21,584 nt of DNA from CAZBUB01 sp964494985 (GCA_964494985.1 CAZBUB010000042.1:1-21584); one strand, 5' to 3'. Positions 14,235 to 21,584 are shown, numbered from the stretch's first letter. Notes: generated by a model from the letters alone, not told the origin. Translations and numbers: made by a program.

Positions 14235-15602
14235 TTGCACTTGATTGACAGGCTTCCGCGCAAAGCAGCCCCTGGCGCTAATAAGACCACACGTGAGGTT
14301 GCGTTGGTGGCACGAAAAGCCAAACAGTCAGGATCAGGAAAGGCGCGGCTAGAGAAGCAGGCCGGCGGCAACGATCCAGAGGGCGAGGGGTTTGAGCAAC
14401 TCCTACTCTCCCTGGCCCCAGGCTCTAGCAAGAAGCCCCCTGCAAATACCACTTGGCAGGGAGCGACCCTGGCCCATCTGGAGTACATGCAGGAGCTGGA
14501 ACTGAAGAACAGGGCCCTGCAGACCTTCTGGCAACGTCATCGTCTGCCTGGCGTTCCGGAGACCGTGCGGGCCTCCCCCTTGCCGCGTCATTACCGGACC
14601 ACGTCCACCCGCAGGGCTGCCTGGAGGCGGGGAGCCCTGTTCCTTCATCTGGCCGGACAAAACCCATCCAAGCTGAAGCAGCCCTTTCTGGCCTCTCCTC
14701 TGGAGCCAGAATCCCACGCCCGCATCTACCGCTTTCTGCGGGCCAAGATCAGCGAAGCTGCCTTTGGTATAGTCGCAAAGCATTTGAACTATCTCGTCAT
14801 TCGGGGGAGCTATGCGGAGCAGGCGGTGATTTTCAACGTGAACACCATGAACAGTCCCCTGGTGAGAAAGCTCAAGCTCCTGGCCGGGCACCTGCAGGAC
14901 ATGGAGGAGCCTATTGTGGCGGCCTTTGTCTATCCAGACCCCAGCAGCTCTGCCTACTATCTGGAGGCCAGCCGTCCTGCGGACATGCCCAGAATCAAGC
15001 AGCTCTTCGGCAGACAGCGGCTCATGGTGGAACACCACGGCCGTCGCTTTTTGTTTCATCCCACCTCCTTTTCCCAGGTCAACCAGTCCATTGTGCCCCT
15101 GATGCTGGAGGAATCTAGGGCTTTGCTCCAGCCCAGGCAGGAAGAGAGGCTCCTGGATCTCTACTGTGGCTACGGGCTATTCAGCCACTATTTGGCTTCA
15201 GAGTACGGACAGGTCATGGGCCTGGATGCGGAGGGTCCTTCCATTGACGCGGCCACAGCAAACAAGCGGTTGCATCCCGCAGGCAAGAGGACCCGTTTCC
15301 GGGCGGTTCGGATCACCTCGGGGAACCTGGAGCGCTGGCTCCCTGCCCCGTGGCAGGGGAAAGAATCGATCCTTCTGGATCCGCCCAGGCAGGGTCCTGA
15401 GGAGGGCGTCATACCTGCCCTGGCCCGCAGGGGGCCGGGGAAAGTGCTGCACATCCACTGCAATGCGGACCTTTTGCCCCAGTCGATACGCCAGTGGGGC
15501 AAACAGGGATATAAGCCCTATGGTATTATTGCCCTGGACATGTTCCCGGGAACACCCGCACTGGAAATTCTGCTGGCCTGCAGCAAGGTTGATCAGGATT
15601 GA
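14235..15602 (+). CDS. TrmA/RlmD-family RNA (uracil-5-)-methyltransferase
   Basis: Up to 455 residues. It methylates uracil C5 in rRNA or tRNA using S-adenosylmethionine. SAM-binding motif I is LLDLYCGYGLFSHYL. Motif IV is ILLDPPRQGPEEGV. The nucleophilic Cys lies in VLHIHCNADLL. The C-terminal block DMFPGTPALEILLAC keeps the catalytic Glu but has Ala where most relatives have His (TPHxE). FHPTSFSQVNQSIVPLM is the usual substrate-side motif. The N-terminal TRAM domain and iron-sulfur cysteine cluster of RlmD are not seen. The N-terminus is instead a basic, Gly/Lys-rich stretch of about 85 residues. The only available early start is a TTG without a ribosome binding site, so the true start may lie further in. 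Confidence 0.83.
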   Translation: MHLIDRLPRKAAPGANKTTREVALVARKAKQSGSGKARLEKQAGGNDPEGEGFEQLLLSLAPGSSKKPPANTTWQGATLAHLEYMQELELKNRALQTFWQRHRLPGVPETVRASPLPRHYRTTSTRRAAWRRGALFLHLAGQNPSKLKQPFLASPLEPESHARIYRFLRAKISEAAFGIVAKHLNYLVIRGSYAEQAVIFNVNTMNSPLVRKLKLLAGHLQDMEEPIVAAFVYPDPSSSAYYLEASRPADMPRIKQLFGRQRLMVEHHGRRFLFHPTSFSQVNQSIVPLMLEESRALLQPRQEERLLDLYCGYGLFSHYLASEYGQVMGLDAEGPSIDAATANKRLHPAGKRTRFRAVRITSGNLERWLPAPWQGKESILLDPPRQGPEEGVIPALARRGPGKVLHIHCNADLLPQSIRQWGKQGYKPYGIIALDMFPGTPALEILLACSKVDQD

Positions 15603-15635
15603 CAAAGCTTATAAAACTCCAGCGACTGAGGAATG

Positions 15636-15670
15636 TTCATCATTTGTAAGTTGGATTGACAAATGATGAA
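15636..15670 (+). promoter_or_regulatory. Perfect 12-bp inverted repeat upstream of the DJ-1/PfpI gene
   Basis: TTCATCATTTGT (15636-15647) and ACAAATGATGAA (15659-15670) are exact complements with an 11-base spacer. A TTGACA (15656-15661) overlaps the right arm, and TATAAT lies at 15691-15696, though not at normal spacing from it. It is an operator candidate for the downstream gene, or a hairpin ending the methyltransferase transcript. No T run follows. Confidence 0.6.
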
Positions 15671-15733
15671 AAAGTACTGTAAATGCTTACTATAATAAAC
15701 AATATCTTATTCTGTATACAAGGAGGATTTGCT

Positions 15734-16243
15734 ATGCAGGCCAAAAAAGCCATGGTTATGATCGAGGAAATGTATAACGACTACGAATTCATTTATCCTT
15801 ATTACAGGCTGCAGGAGGCTGGGCTGGAGGTCCAGGTGGTGGGGCCTGAGGCAGGCAGGACCTACACCGGCAAATCCGGGACCAAGGCCAGCAGCACAAT
15901 GTCCGCGGCCCAGGCTGACGCGGACAGCTTCGATGTCCTGGTCATCCCTGGAGGCTATGCTCCGGATCATATGCGCAGGCACCAGGATATGGTGGATCTG
16001 GTCCGGGATATGCTGCAAAAGGACAAGGTGGTGGCAGCCATCTGCCATGCGGGCTGGATGCTGGCCTCTGCCGGGGTCCTGCAGGGTAGAGAAGTGACGT
16101 CTTTCTTTGCCATTAAGGACGATCTGATCCATGCTGGAGCAAAGTGGACGGATCAGGAAGTGGTGCTGGACGGCAAGCTGGTCACCAGCCGTAAGCCCGA
16201 CGATTTGCCCGCTTTTATGCGCTCAGTATTGGGGCTGCTATAA
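15734..16243 (+). CDS. DJ-1/PfpI-family protein (class I glutamine amidotransferase-like)
   Basis: 169 residues from an ATG with an excellent AAGGAGG seven bases upstream. The fold is marked by VMIEEMYNDYEF at strand 1 (with the conserved Glu at residue 12), VLVIPGGYAPDHMR, and the nucleophile elbow AAICHAGWML with Cys104-His105. C-terminal GAKWTDQEVVLDGKLVTSRKPDDLPAFM is typical of PfpI/YhbO-type members. Members are reported as proteases, deglycases or glyoxalases, usually in stress protection. The exact reaction is not settled for the family. It stands alone, with an inverted repeat at its promoter suggesting induced expression. Confidence 0.92.
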   Translation: MQAKKAMVMIEEMYNDYEFIYPYYRLQEAGLEVQVVGPEAGRTYTGKSGTKASSTMSAAQADADSFDVLVIPGGYAPDHMRRHQDMVDLVRDMLQKDKVVAAICHAGWMLASAGVLQGREVTSFFAIKDDLIHAGAKWTDQEVVLDGKLVTSRKPDDLPAFMRSVLGLL

Positions 16244-16687
16244 ATCATGTAGAAGGTGGGATAAGGGATTTGAGGTTATGTATACTCAAGACTGGGTGCC
16301 ATTTTGCTGCCAGTGCTGAAGCAGCAGTCTGGTGCTAGCCGGTAAGGCTAGACTGTTGGTACGTCTTTTACCACAACCTGGCTCCGAACAAAGCATGATC
16401 TTCTGTCCAATCTCTTAACTGCATTCCTTTGTGTATGGTAACCAGGGCGATCCCTGCCCTGGTTGCCATGCTTTCCTTGCTTCAAAGTCCGCTTTGCATC
16501 TCGTTCATCACTGCCAAAGGCATACCGTTGCCCAAACCTTAACTGCAATGGCAGTCAGGACCAGGCCTCCACCCTGATCTGAGGCCCCCATTCGGGGCTA
16601 GTGTTGTAGATCCTGGCTGCAGTATCCTGCAGCGCGTCTGTTGTCCAGCATTTAGAAATCAAATTGTAACCCTCAGAAAATACTTCC
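16244..16687. other. Hairpin-rich intergenic region, possible structured RNA or decayed sequence
   Basis: There is no supported gene in about 440 bases. Four hairpins are spaced along it. CTAGCC/GGCTAG is at 16335-16351. A long stem at 16433-16471 pairs GTATGGTAACCAGGGC with GCCCTGGTTGCCATGC (two G-U wobbles, 7-base loop). GCCCC/GGGGC is at 16584-16598. GCTGCAG/CTGCAGC is at 16616-16633, perfect with a 4-base loop. CTTAACTGCA is repeated directly near 16413 and 16539. None has a following T run. A 66-codon minus-strand open frame here (16348-16548) has no family features. Confidence 0.4.
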
Positions 16688-16716
16688 TTGACAGAACGAT
16701 GCTAGAGCTTTCTATA
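16688..16716 (+). promoter_or_regulatory. Promoter of the acyltransferase operon
   Basis: TTGACA (16688-16693), a perfect -35, is followed after 17 bases by TCTATA (16711-16716). The start codon of the next gene is 75 bases further on, so the leader is short. Confidence 0.5.
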
Positions 16717-16791
16717 CCAGGAACCCAAAAGTTGTAGCTTTTTCTTCACACAGGTTTACGGTTCCTGGATAAAAAGGAGCATTCAGCATAT

Positions 16792-18708
16792 ATGTCCACA
16801 CACAATCATCAGGAAAGAAGCCCCCAAAAACTTACATCCCAGGCCTCATTTTCAGATGATCTCTTTCAGAACAATTTTTACCAGCTTGCAGTGCAAACAC
16901 TTACCGATGCCTTGAAAGGCTCAGCTTTGAAGAAAGTGCACAAATTGCTCATTCCCCCCTTATGTTCGATGTTGCATCTGCAGACCATAGAGATGCTATG
17001 CCAAAAAGCCCAAAACTCATCCGATCCTTTTGTCTTTGCCAATAATATCCTGGAAGCATTGAATATAAACTATCAGAGCTCACCGTCATCCCTGCATCAT
17101 CTCCAAACTGATGGTCCTTTGATCATCGTGGCCAATCACCCTTTTGGTGGGCTGGAGGCCCTGATCATATGTTCGATTTTTAAGAATATCCGGCAGGATC
17201 TTCGCTTTTTGGCTAATCCCTATTTACAGGCTATTCCTATCTTGCGCGATCTGCTCATTCCAATCGACCCGTTCTACAGCCCTGATTCCAAATATATCAA
17301 TCTGCAGGGTTTGCGCCAGGCAAAGAGGTGGGTCAGAGGCGGCGGCGTCCTGTGTCTCTTTCCGGCCGGAGAGGTCTCCCACTGGCATGTGCGTCAAGGG
17401 AAGATCACTGATCCTGCCTGGAAAGAAACAGCTATCAAGCTCATTCTCAGCTTCAACGCAGACGTTCTCCCTGTGTACTTCCATGGGGCCAATAGCTTTT
17501 TGTTTCAGTACGCAGGGCTCTTGCACCCAAAACTGCGCACCCTGCTGCTGCCCAGTGAAGTCTTGAAAAAAAAGGATCAGCAGTTCCAAGTGCACATCAG
17601 AACCCCCATCCAACGCAAACTGATGTCCCACCTGATCTCCAAACAGGCCGCCACCTGGTATCTGCGGGCCAGGACGTACGGCTTTGACAAGGTTTGCGAA
17701 CCATTTTCCGGGTTCCGCAAAGTGTGTACTTGCCTGAAGCTTTCCAAAACCAAAATGACCTGTGTCGCAGAGGCTCTCCCCCTTCATCTTTACTTGCAGG
17801 ACCTGGAAAGACTGCCCCAAGAGTGCATCCTGCTTCGAAATTCCTCATACATGGTGGTCGAAGCCACAACCAAGCAGATTCCTCATCTCCTGCACGAGAT
17901 CGGCAGGCAGCGGGAAATCACCTTCAGACACAATGGGGAAGGGTCGCAAAAGCCCCTTGACCTGGACCTTTTCGATCATATGTACTACCATGTTATCCTG
18001 TGGAATACTGCAAAACAGGAATTGGTCGGGGCCTACCGCCTGGGCAGGACCGATGCTTTGCTGGCCTATCCAGGGGGGAAAAAGAACCTGTACACTTCCA
18101 CCTTGTTTCGGTTTCGTCCGGCATTCTTCCGCCACATGCGGGTCTCCCTGGAGCTTGGCCGCTCCTTCATTGTTCCTGCCTATCAAAAGGACTATATTTC
18201 CCTCTTGTTCCTTTGGAAAGGAATTGGGCAGTTCGTGCAGAAAAGGCCGCAATACCGTTATCTTTTCGGGCCGGTGAGCATCAGTCAGGATTACGACAGC
18301 ATGTCCATAAAAAGTCTGATCACCCATCTGCGCAGCTATTTTTATCAGCCTGATCTCTGCGATCAGGTCCGGGGCAAAAAACAGCCCAAAATGAAATCTT
18401 CCCGGCTCGAACGTCTGCTTATCGAATGCATTGGCAATTTGGAGACCTCGGATGTGGACTCATTCATTACTGATATTCAAGATGGGTCAAAGGGGATTCC
18501 TGTTCTCCTGCGCCAGTATCTCAAGCTTGGCGGAAAAATCGCTGACTTTCACCATGATCACAAGTTTGGCTCCTATGACGGCCTGATCGTAGTCGATCTC
18601 TTGCAGACCCAACGTAATATTTTGACAAAATTTATGGGCCAAGCTGGGGCTTCAGCCTATCTCAACTATCACAAGCCGTTTAAACAAGCCACTTCGCTTT
18701 CAGCTTAG
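16792..18708 (+). CDS. OlsF-like two-domain acyltransferase (PlsC-type plus GNAT/OlsB-type)
   Basis: 638 residues in two parts. Residues about 70-300 are a lysophospholipid-acyltransferase (PlsC) domain with the histidine motif IIVANHPFGGLE (115-122) and FPAGEVS (190-196). Residues about 330-560 look like the OlsB/hemolysin-type GNAT domain (VGAYRLGRTDA, MRVSLELGRSFIVPAYQ, YRYLFGPVSIS). This domain order is that of OlsF, the bifunctional ornithine-lipid synthase, where the C-terminal part N-acylates ornithine and the N-terminal part O-acylates the product. The last acidic position of the His motif is Glu rather than Asp. GGAG lies about 12 bases before the ATG, slightly far. The gene is followed by a lipid N-methyltransferase. 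Ornithine as acceptor is inferred from architecture. Confidence 0.82.
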   Translation: MSTHNHQERSPQKLTSQASFSDDLFQNNFYQLAVQTLTDALKGSALKKVHKLLIPPLCSMLHLQTIEMLCQKAQNSSDPFVFANNILEALNINYQSSPSSLHHLQTDGPLIIVANHPFGGLEALIICSIFKNIRQDLRFLANPYLQAIPILRDLLIPIDPFYSPDSKYINLQGLRQAKRWVRGGGVLCLFPAGEVSHWHVRQGKITDPAWKETAIKLILSFNADVLPVYFHGANSFLFQYAGLLHPKLRTLLLPSEVLKKKDQQFQVHIRTPIQRKLMSHLISKQAATWYLRARTYGFDKVCEPFSGFRKVCTCLKLSKTKMTCVAEALPLHLYLQDLERLPQECILLRNSSYMVVEATTKQIPHLLHEIGRQREITFRHNGEGSQKPLDLDLFDHMYYHVILWNTAKQELVGAYRLGRTDALLAYPGGKKNLYTSTLFRFRPAFFRHMRVSLELGRSFIVPAYQKDYISLLFLWKGIGQFVQKRPQYRYLFGPVSISQDYDSMSIKSLITHLRSYFYQPDLCDQVRGKKQPKMKSSRLERLLIECIGNLETSDVDSFITDIQDGSKGIPVLLRQYLKLGGKIADFHHDHKFGSYDGLIVVDLLQTQRNILTKFMGQAGASAYLNYHKPFKQATSLSA

Positions 18709-18798
18709 GCATCCATAGTCCTGGAAAAGCTGCGATCAAAAAACAATGCAGAAATAATGGCTGAACCATTCATCATAACCTTGGGTAGGCGAACAACT

Positions 18799-19395
18799 AT
18801 GTCGGATGCTTCTCTTTATTTCAAAAAATTTTTGAAACATGGCAGGCGCATTGCCAGTTTTGTCCCTTCCAGCCGTTTTTTGGCTCAGGCCATGTGCGCC
18901 CATATCGATCCCCAGAAACCCCAGACCATTGTGGAGCTTGGGGCAGGTACCGGTGCAGTCACCAAAATCGCAGCAGAACAGATGCATCCTGATTCGCGCC
19001 TTGTGGCCATTGAGTCTGACCCGGATTTCTTTCGTGTGCTTACAGAAAATGTCCCCCAGGCTGAAACTCTATTCTGCGACGCTCGAGATGTAGCTAAAAA
19101 TCTGGCCAATAAAGATGTGCACACAGTGGATCTCATCCTCAATTGTCTTCCCACTCCCAGTTTGCCTAGTCCTGTGGCCAGGGAGATTTTTGCCTGGATG
19201 GCCGGACTTCCGGGACGGCCCTGGCACAATCAGATAACGGTTATGCCCTGGGTGTATAATAACTTCTACAAACGTCTCTTTGATCTGGTCACCTTTAAGC
19301 TCATTCTGGTCAATATTCCACCTGGAGGAGTCTTTTACTGTCGGGGAGTCAAGCCCGAGGCTGCGGCCTATTTTGCAAACGTGTTACATGCGTGA
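18799..19395 (+). CDS. PmtA/OlsG-like phospholipid or ornithine-lipid N-methyltransferase
   Basis: 198 residues from the ATG at 18799, close to the usual length of PmtA. Sequence landmarks are LYFKKFLKHGRRIASFVPSS at the N-terminus (the membrane-binding helix and the PSS motif), VELGAGTGAVT (45-55) for SAM binding, then AIESDPDFF and CDARDV. The LILNCLPTPSLPSPV segment matches the family's SGLPLLslP region, and a GGVFYCRGVKP strand ends the fold. PmtA enzymes methylate phosphatidylethanolamine, and OlsG-type relatives methylate the amine of ornithine lipids. Coming right after an OlsF-like gene, the second use is attractive. An upstream ATG at 18757 has no ribosome binding site. Confidence 0.8.
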   Translation: MSDASLYFKKFLKHGRRIASFVPSSRFLAQAMCAHIDPQKPQTIVELGAGTGAVTKIAAEQMHPDSRLVAIESDPDFFRVLTENVPQAETLFCDARDVAKNLANKDVHTVDLILNCLPTPSLPSPVAREIFAWMAGLPGRPWHNQITVMPWVYNNFYKRLFDLVTFKLILVNIPPGGVFYCRGVKPEAAAYFANVLHA

Positions 19396-19427
19396 GAAGA
19401 GGAAGGACAATATACAAGGAGAGATGC

Positions 19428-20615
19428 ATGGCCCAAAAGAATTTTGTTATCGATACAAACGTTCTTTTAGAAAACCCCAATTGTCTACGCACTTTTCGAA
19501 ATGGAAATGAAAACAGGATCATTCTTCCTTACACAGTCCTGCAAGAACTGGACAAGCTGAAAAAGGACAACCGATTATCCCACCTTGTAGCTCAAACTGT
19601 CAAAGAGATAGAAGCCGACGGTAAGATTGTTTTTCTCAGCCCCAATACGCATGTATCTGATGCAGGATCAAATGACGACAAGATTATCTCTGAGATTGTG
19701 CATAGTGAGATGCAAACCCCTATCTTGGTCACCAATGACCGCATCATGCAGATCAAGGCCAGGCTCCATAATATTGTTTCTGAGTATTATCGTGATTCTT
19801 TTCCCTTTCAAAGTGAGTCTCAGGCCTATACCGGGATCATCAAGGAACAGGATAAGCCTGTGACCAACAGCTTTCGCTGGGAGGCTGGCGTCCCTGTGTT
19901 CTTGGGGGCCAAGACCACGAAACCTATCGAATATCAGCACAAAGTATGGAACGTCCAGCCCAGGAATATATATCAGAACCTGGCTTTGGAGCTCTTGCTC
20001 AACCAGGACATCCATCTGACTTCCATACAGTCCGAGGCCGGGTATGGCAAGACCTATCTGGCTCTGGCCAGTGCCTTGCATCTGGTGCTGCAGGCCAAGG
20101 ATAACCCCTATACCAAGATCTTTATTGTCAAACCGGTCATTGAAATAGGATCCAAGATGGGTTTTTTGCCTGGCAATGCAGAGGAAAAGATGGCCCCGTA
20201 CATCCGTTATATCATTGATCTCCTGTTGAAGCTGCACGATCTGCGCCCGGCGAATCGCATTTTTGAGGATCACGAGAATAGCCAATACAAGCTCAACCCC
20301 AGGCGCATTCAAATCCTGCCCTTAGCTTATGTACGGGGCATGAATATCGAGGATGCAGTGGTTATTATCGATGAAATGCAAAATCTCTCCCGCTCTGAGA
20401 GCCGAACTCTGCTGACCAGAATGGGGAAGGGCGTGAAATGTTTCTGTCTGGGAGATACCAGGCAGGTGGACAATCCATATCTCAACGAGAGCAACAATGG
20501 CTTGAATTGGCTGGTCAAGAAGTGCAAGGGAATGAAGCACTATGCCCACATTGTGCTCAAAGGAGATACCTCGCGCGGTCCAATTACCGATATGGTGCTT
20601 CAATCAGGATTGTAG
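19428..20615 (+). CDS. PIN-PhoH protein (PhoH2-type RNase/ATPase)
   Basis: 395 residues from an ATG after AAGGAG. Residues 1 to about 130 are a PIN RNase domain (FVIDTNVLL with D9, an LQELDKL segment, NDDKI near 83, VTNDRIM), with the usual acidic cluster present. Residues about 185-395 are a PhoH ATPase. Walker A is written SEAGYGKTYLA, with Ser at the position normally held by the first Gly of GxxGxGKT. Walker B is AVVIIDEMQNLS, and FCLGDTRQVDNPYL is a sensor-type motif. Such PIN-PhoH proteins unwind and cut RNA in an ATP-dependent way in Mycobacterium PhoH2. The gene lies 32 bases after the methyltransferase, probably in the same transcript, without an evident functional link. Confidence 0.92.
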   Translation: MAQKNFVIDTNVLLENPNCLRTFRNGNENRIILPYTVLQELDKLKKDNRLSHLVAQTVKEIEADGKIVFLSPNTHVSDAGSNDDKIISEIVHSEMQTPILVTNDRIMQIKARLHNIVSEYYRDSFPFQSESQAYTGIIKEQDKPVTNSFRWEAGVPVFLGAKTTKPIEYQHKVWNVQPRNIYQNLALELLLNQDIHLTSIQSEAGYGKTYLALASALHLVLQAKDNPYTKIFIVKPVIEIGSKMGFLPGNAEEKMAPYIRYIIDLLLKLHDLRPANRIFEDHENSQYKLNPRRIQILPLAYVRGMNIEDAVVIIDEMQNLSRSESRTLLTRMGKGVKCFCLGDTRQVDNPYLNESNNGLNWLVKKCKGMKHYAHIVLKGDTSRGPITDMVLQSGL

Positions 20616-20730
20616 CTGTCAAAATTGCTCTTCGCTGGAAATGAATAGCTCGTTGAATTGAAAGATTTTTTTTCTCTGTGCTTGGTCTCTTTTGTGGTTT
20701 ATCTGGTTGTCAAATCCTTGATTCAAAGAA

Positions 20731-21237
20731 GGTATATTTGAGTCCTTTTTCAAGCATCTGGAATCAGTGACTGGAAAAAAGTCCGCTACTTTTTGCTCAG
20801 TCCTATGCAGCCCAGATTGAGGCTTTGCGCAGCGGCAAGCTGCATGTGGCCGGATTTTCCATAGGGTCCACTCCCTTCGAGGTCAATCTGGCTGGTTTCC
20901 ATCCCTTCGCCATCATGGGCACGGACGAAGGTGAATATGGCTACAAGATGCAGGTCATCGTACCCGCTGACAGCGAGATTACATCCTTGCAGGACTTGAA
21001 AGGCAAGACAGTAGCCCATACCGAACAGGCTTCAAACTCATGAAAACAGGCTCCTCGAACCCTGCTGGCCAAGCAAGGCCTCGTTCCTGACAAAGATTAT
21101 GAAGTTATTTACTGCGGCGGACGTGATCGGAGTATAATGGGAGTCGCCAACAAGGACTTTGCCGCCGCTCTCATCGTTTCCTCGGTGTGGACCGCGAATG
21201 GCTTTCCGACTTTCTGCGCAAGAAGTTTTTTTGACTC
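20731..21237 (+). pseudogene. Decayed phosphonate/phosphite-type ABC binding protein (phnD-like)
   Basis: The conserved middle of a PhnD-like protein is spread over three frames: FFKHLESVTGKK, then VRYF, then AQSYAAQIEALRSGKLHVAG to KGKTVAHTEQASNS. The first two frame changes fall in an A run (20773-20782 area) and a T run just after TAC, each one base short. After EQASNS a TGA stands where the family has Gly (SGxQAPR), and the same frame then resumes QAPRTLLAKQGLVPDKDYEV and a GVANKDFAAALIVSS segment. Beyond that a further frame reads GVDREWLSDFLRKKFF and stops, suggesting another join. There is no signal peptide. Its role would have been periplasmic capture of phosphonate, phosphite or phosphate. 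Confidence 0.85.
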
Positions 21238-21277
21238 TCGATAAGAAAGAACAAAAATGTAACGCGCTGAGAACACA

Positions 21278-21301
21278 TTCTTAACATATATCCGTTAAGA
21301 A
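21278..21301 (+). promoter_or_regulatory. 8-bp inverted repeat, operator candidate
   Basis: TTCTTAAC (21278-21285) and GTTAAGAA (21294-21301) are perfect complements with an 8-base AT-rich spacer. They lie 38 bases before the HAD-like stub and the coupled ABC ATPase gene. The size and symmetry fit a dimeric repressor site. Confidence 0.45.
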
Positions 21302-21338
21302 CCTGCTTTAGACCATGTAATTTCTCCAGAAGGCAGTT

Positions 21339-21479
21339 ATGATTGCATTGCCAAAAATTCGGCCAGCTCTGTGGGACATTGACGGGCCCCTTATCGACAC
21401 GAAGCGCCTCCATTACCAGGTTTTGGGATTGACCGCAGGCAGGGGCAACATCGGAGAGCATGCCGGAGAGCATGGATGA
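21339..21479 (+). CDS. Truncated HAD-superfamily phosphatase, 46 residues
   Basis: The ATG follows AGAAGG at a good distance. The protein opens with LWDIDGPLIDTKRLHYQVLG, the HAD motif I region: the nucleophile and acid/base Asp of DxDG are both present, with Pro where Thr or Val is usual. After about 30 residues it turns into a low-similarity tail (TAGRGNIGEHAGEHG) and stops. Motifs II-IV are absent, so it cannot be a normal phosphatase. Its TGA overlaps the ATG of the following ATPase (ATGA), so it may survive as a translation leader for that gene. It is probably an internal-deletion relic. The link to phosphonate use (phosphonatases are HAD enzymes) is inference. Confidence 0.6.
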   Translation: MIALPKIRPALWDIDGPLIDTKRLHYQVLGLTAGRGNIGEHAGEHG

Positions 21480-21584
21480 GCAGTATCCTGATCCGCAATC
21501 TTACAAAACGTTTTGGGCAGCAAACTGTTGTGGACAGGGTTTCTTTTGATGTGGATCATGGCAGCTTTCTGGTCGTTCTGGGAC
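21476..21584 (+). CDS. ABC transporter ATP-binding protein, N-terminal part (cut by the window edge)
   Basis: The visible 36 residues (SSILIRNLTKRFGQQTVVDR, then VSFDVDHGSFLVVLG) are the standard beginning of an ABC ATPase just before Walker A. Start is set by the ATGA overlap with the upstream stub. Iron, sulfonate/phosphonate and 2-aminoethylphosphonate ATPases all begin this way. The phnD-like pseudogene upstream makes a phosphonate-type importer possible, but the sequence is too short to decide. Confidence 0.8.
   Translation, partial: MSSILIRNLTKRFGQQTVVDRVSFDVDHGSFLVVLG

Noticed and set aside
14403..15059. 218-codon minus-strand open frame
   Set aside because: It is antisense to the RNA methyltransferase, whose motifs are clear.
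16348..16548. 66-codon minus-strand frame considered as a transposase remnant
   Set aside because: A few basic residues looked transposase-like but no catalytic motif or terminal repeat supports it.
1..21584. CRISPR arrays, tRNA or rRNA genes
   Set aside because: No regularly spaced repeats and no tRNA-like or rRNA-like conserved stretches were seen on either strand.

Overview
The window reads as chromosomal DNA from a Gram-negative anaerobe. The best guess is a sulfate reducer of the Desulfovibrionales type. This is an inference from a tupABC tungstate importer, a DUF364 protein, a TonB receptor linked to a FecBCD-type ABC system, and a PIN-PhoH protein. No rRNA or marker gene fixes the taxon.

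Region 1 (1-12.5 kb) is a metal and oxyanion uptake island. At the left edge, on the minus strand, lie a short ModE-like regulator and an internally deleted, frameshifted copy of tupC. Next comes a tightly coupled plus-strand operon: TonB-dependent receptor, periplasmic binding protein, FecCD permease, ATPase, THEP1-like NTPase, a CcsA-like and a ResB-like membrane protein, and a DUF364 protein. Convergent to it is tupA-tupB-tupC (tungstate ABC importer). The intact tupC and its broken copy share a 160-bp near-identical segment in direct orientation, so the receptor operon sits between two direct repeats. The same 10-mer (TATTGACATA), forming a -35 region, occurs upstream of tupA, twice upstream of the receptor operon, and next to the ModE-like gene. 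This suggests shared control and raises the possibility that the receptor operon also serves molybdate/tungstate or a related metal.

Region 2 (12.4-14.2 kb) is accessory debris: tandem and dispersed intergenic repeats, the C-terminal stub of a tyrosine recombinase followed by a clear terminator, an Rpn-family nuclease gene, a 23-codon ORF with a strong ribosome binding site, and several palindromes.

Region 3 (14.2-20.6 kb) holds an RNA (uracil-5-)methyltransferase, a DJ-1/PfpI protein with a perfect 12-bp inverted repeat upstream, a hairpin-rich intergenic stretch, and a three-gene run. That run is an OlsF-like two-domain acyltransferase, a PmtA/OlsG-like lipid N-methyltransferase, and a PIN-PhoH ATPase. 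The first two together suggest ornithine-lipid synthesis followed by head-group methylation.

Region 4 (20.6-21.6 kb) is decaying: a phnD-like pseudogene with at least two homopolymer frameshifts and an in-frame stop, a 46-codon HAD-phosphatase stub, and the start of an ABC ATPase gene that overlaps it and runs off the window.
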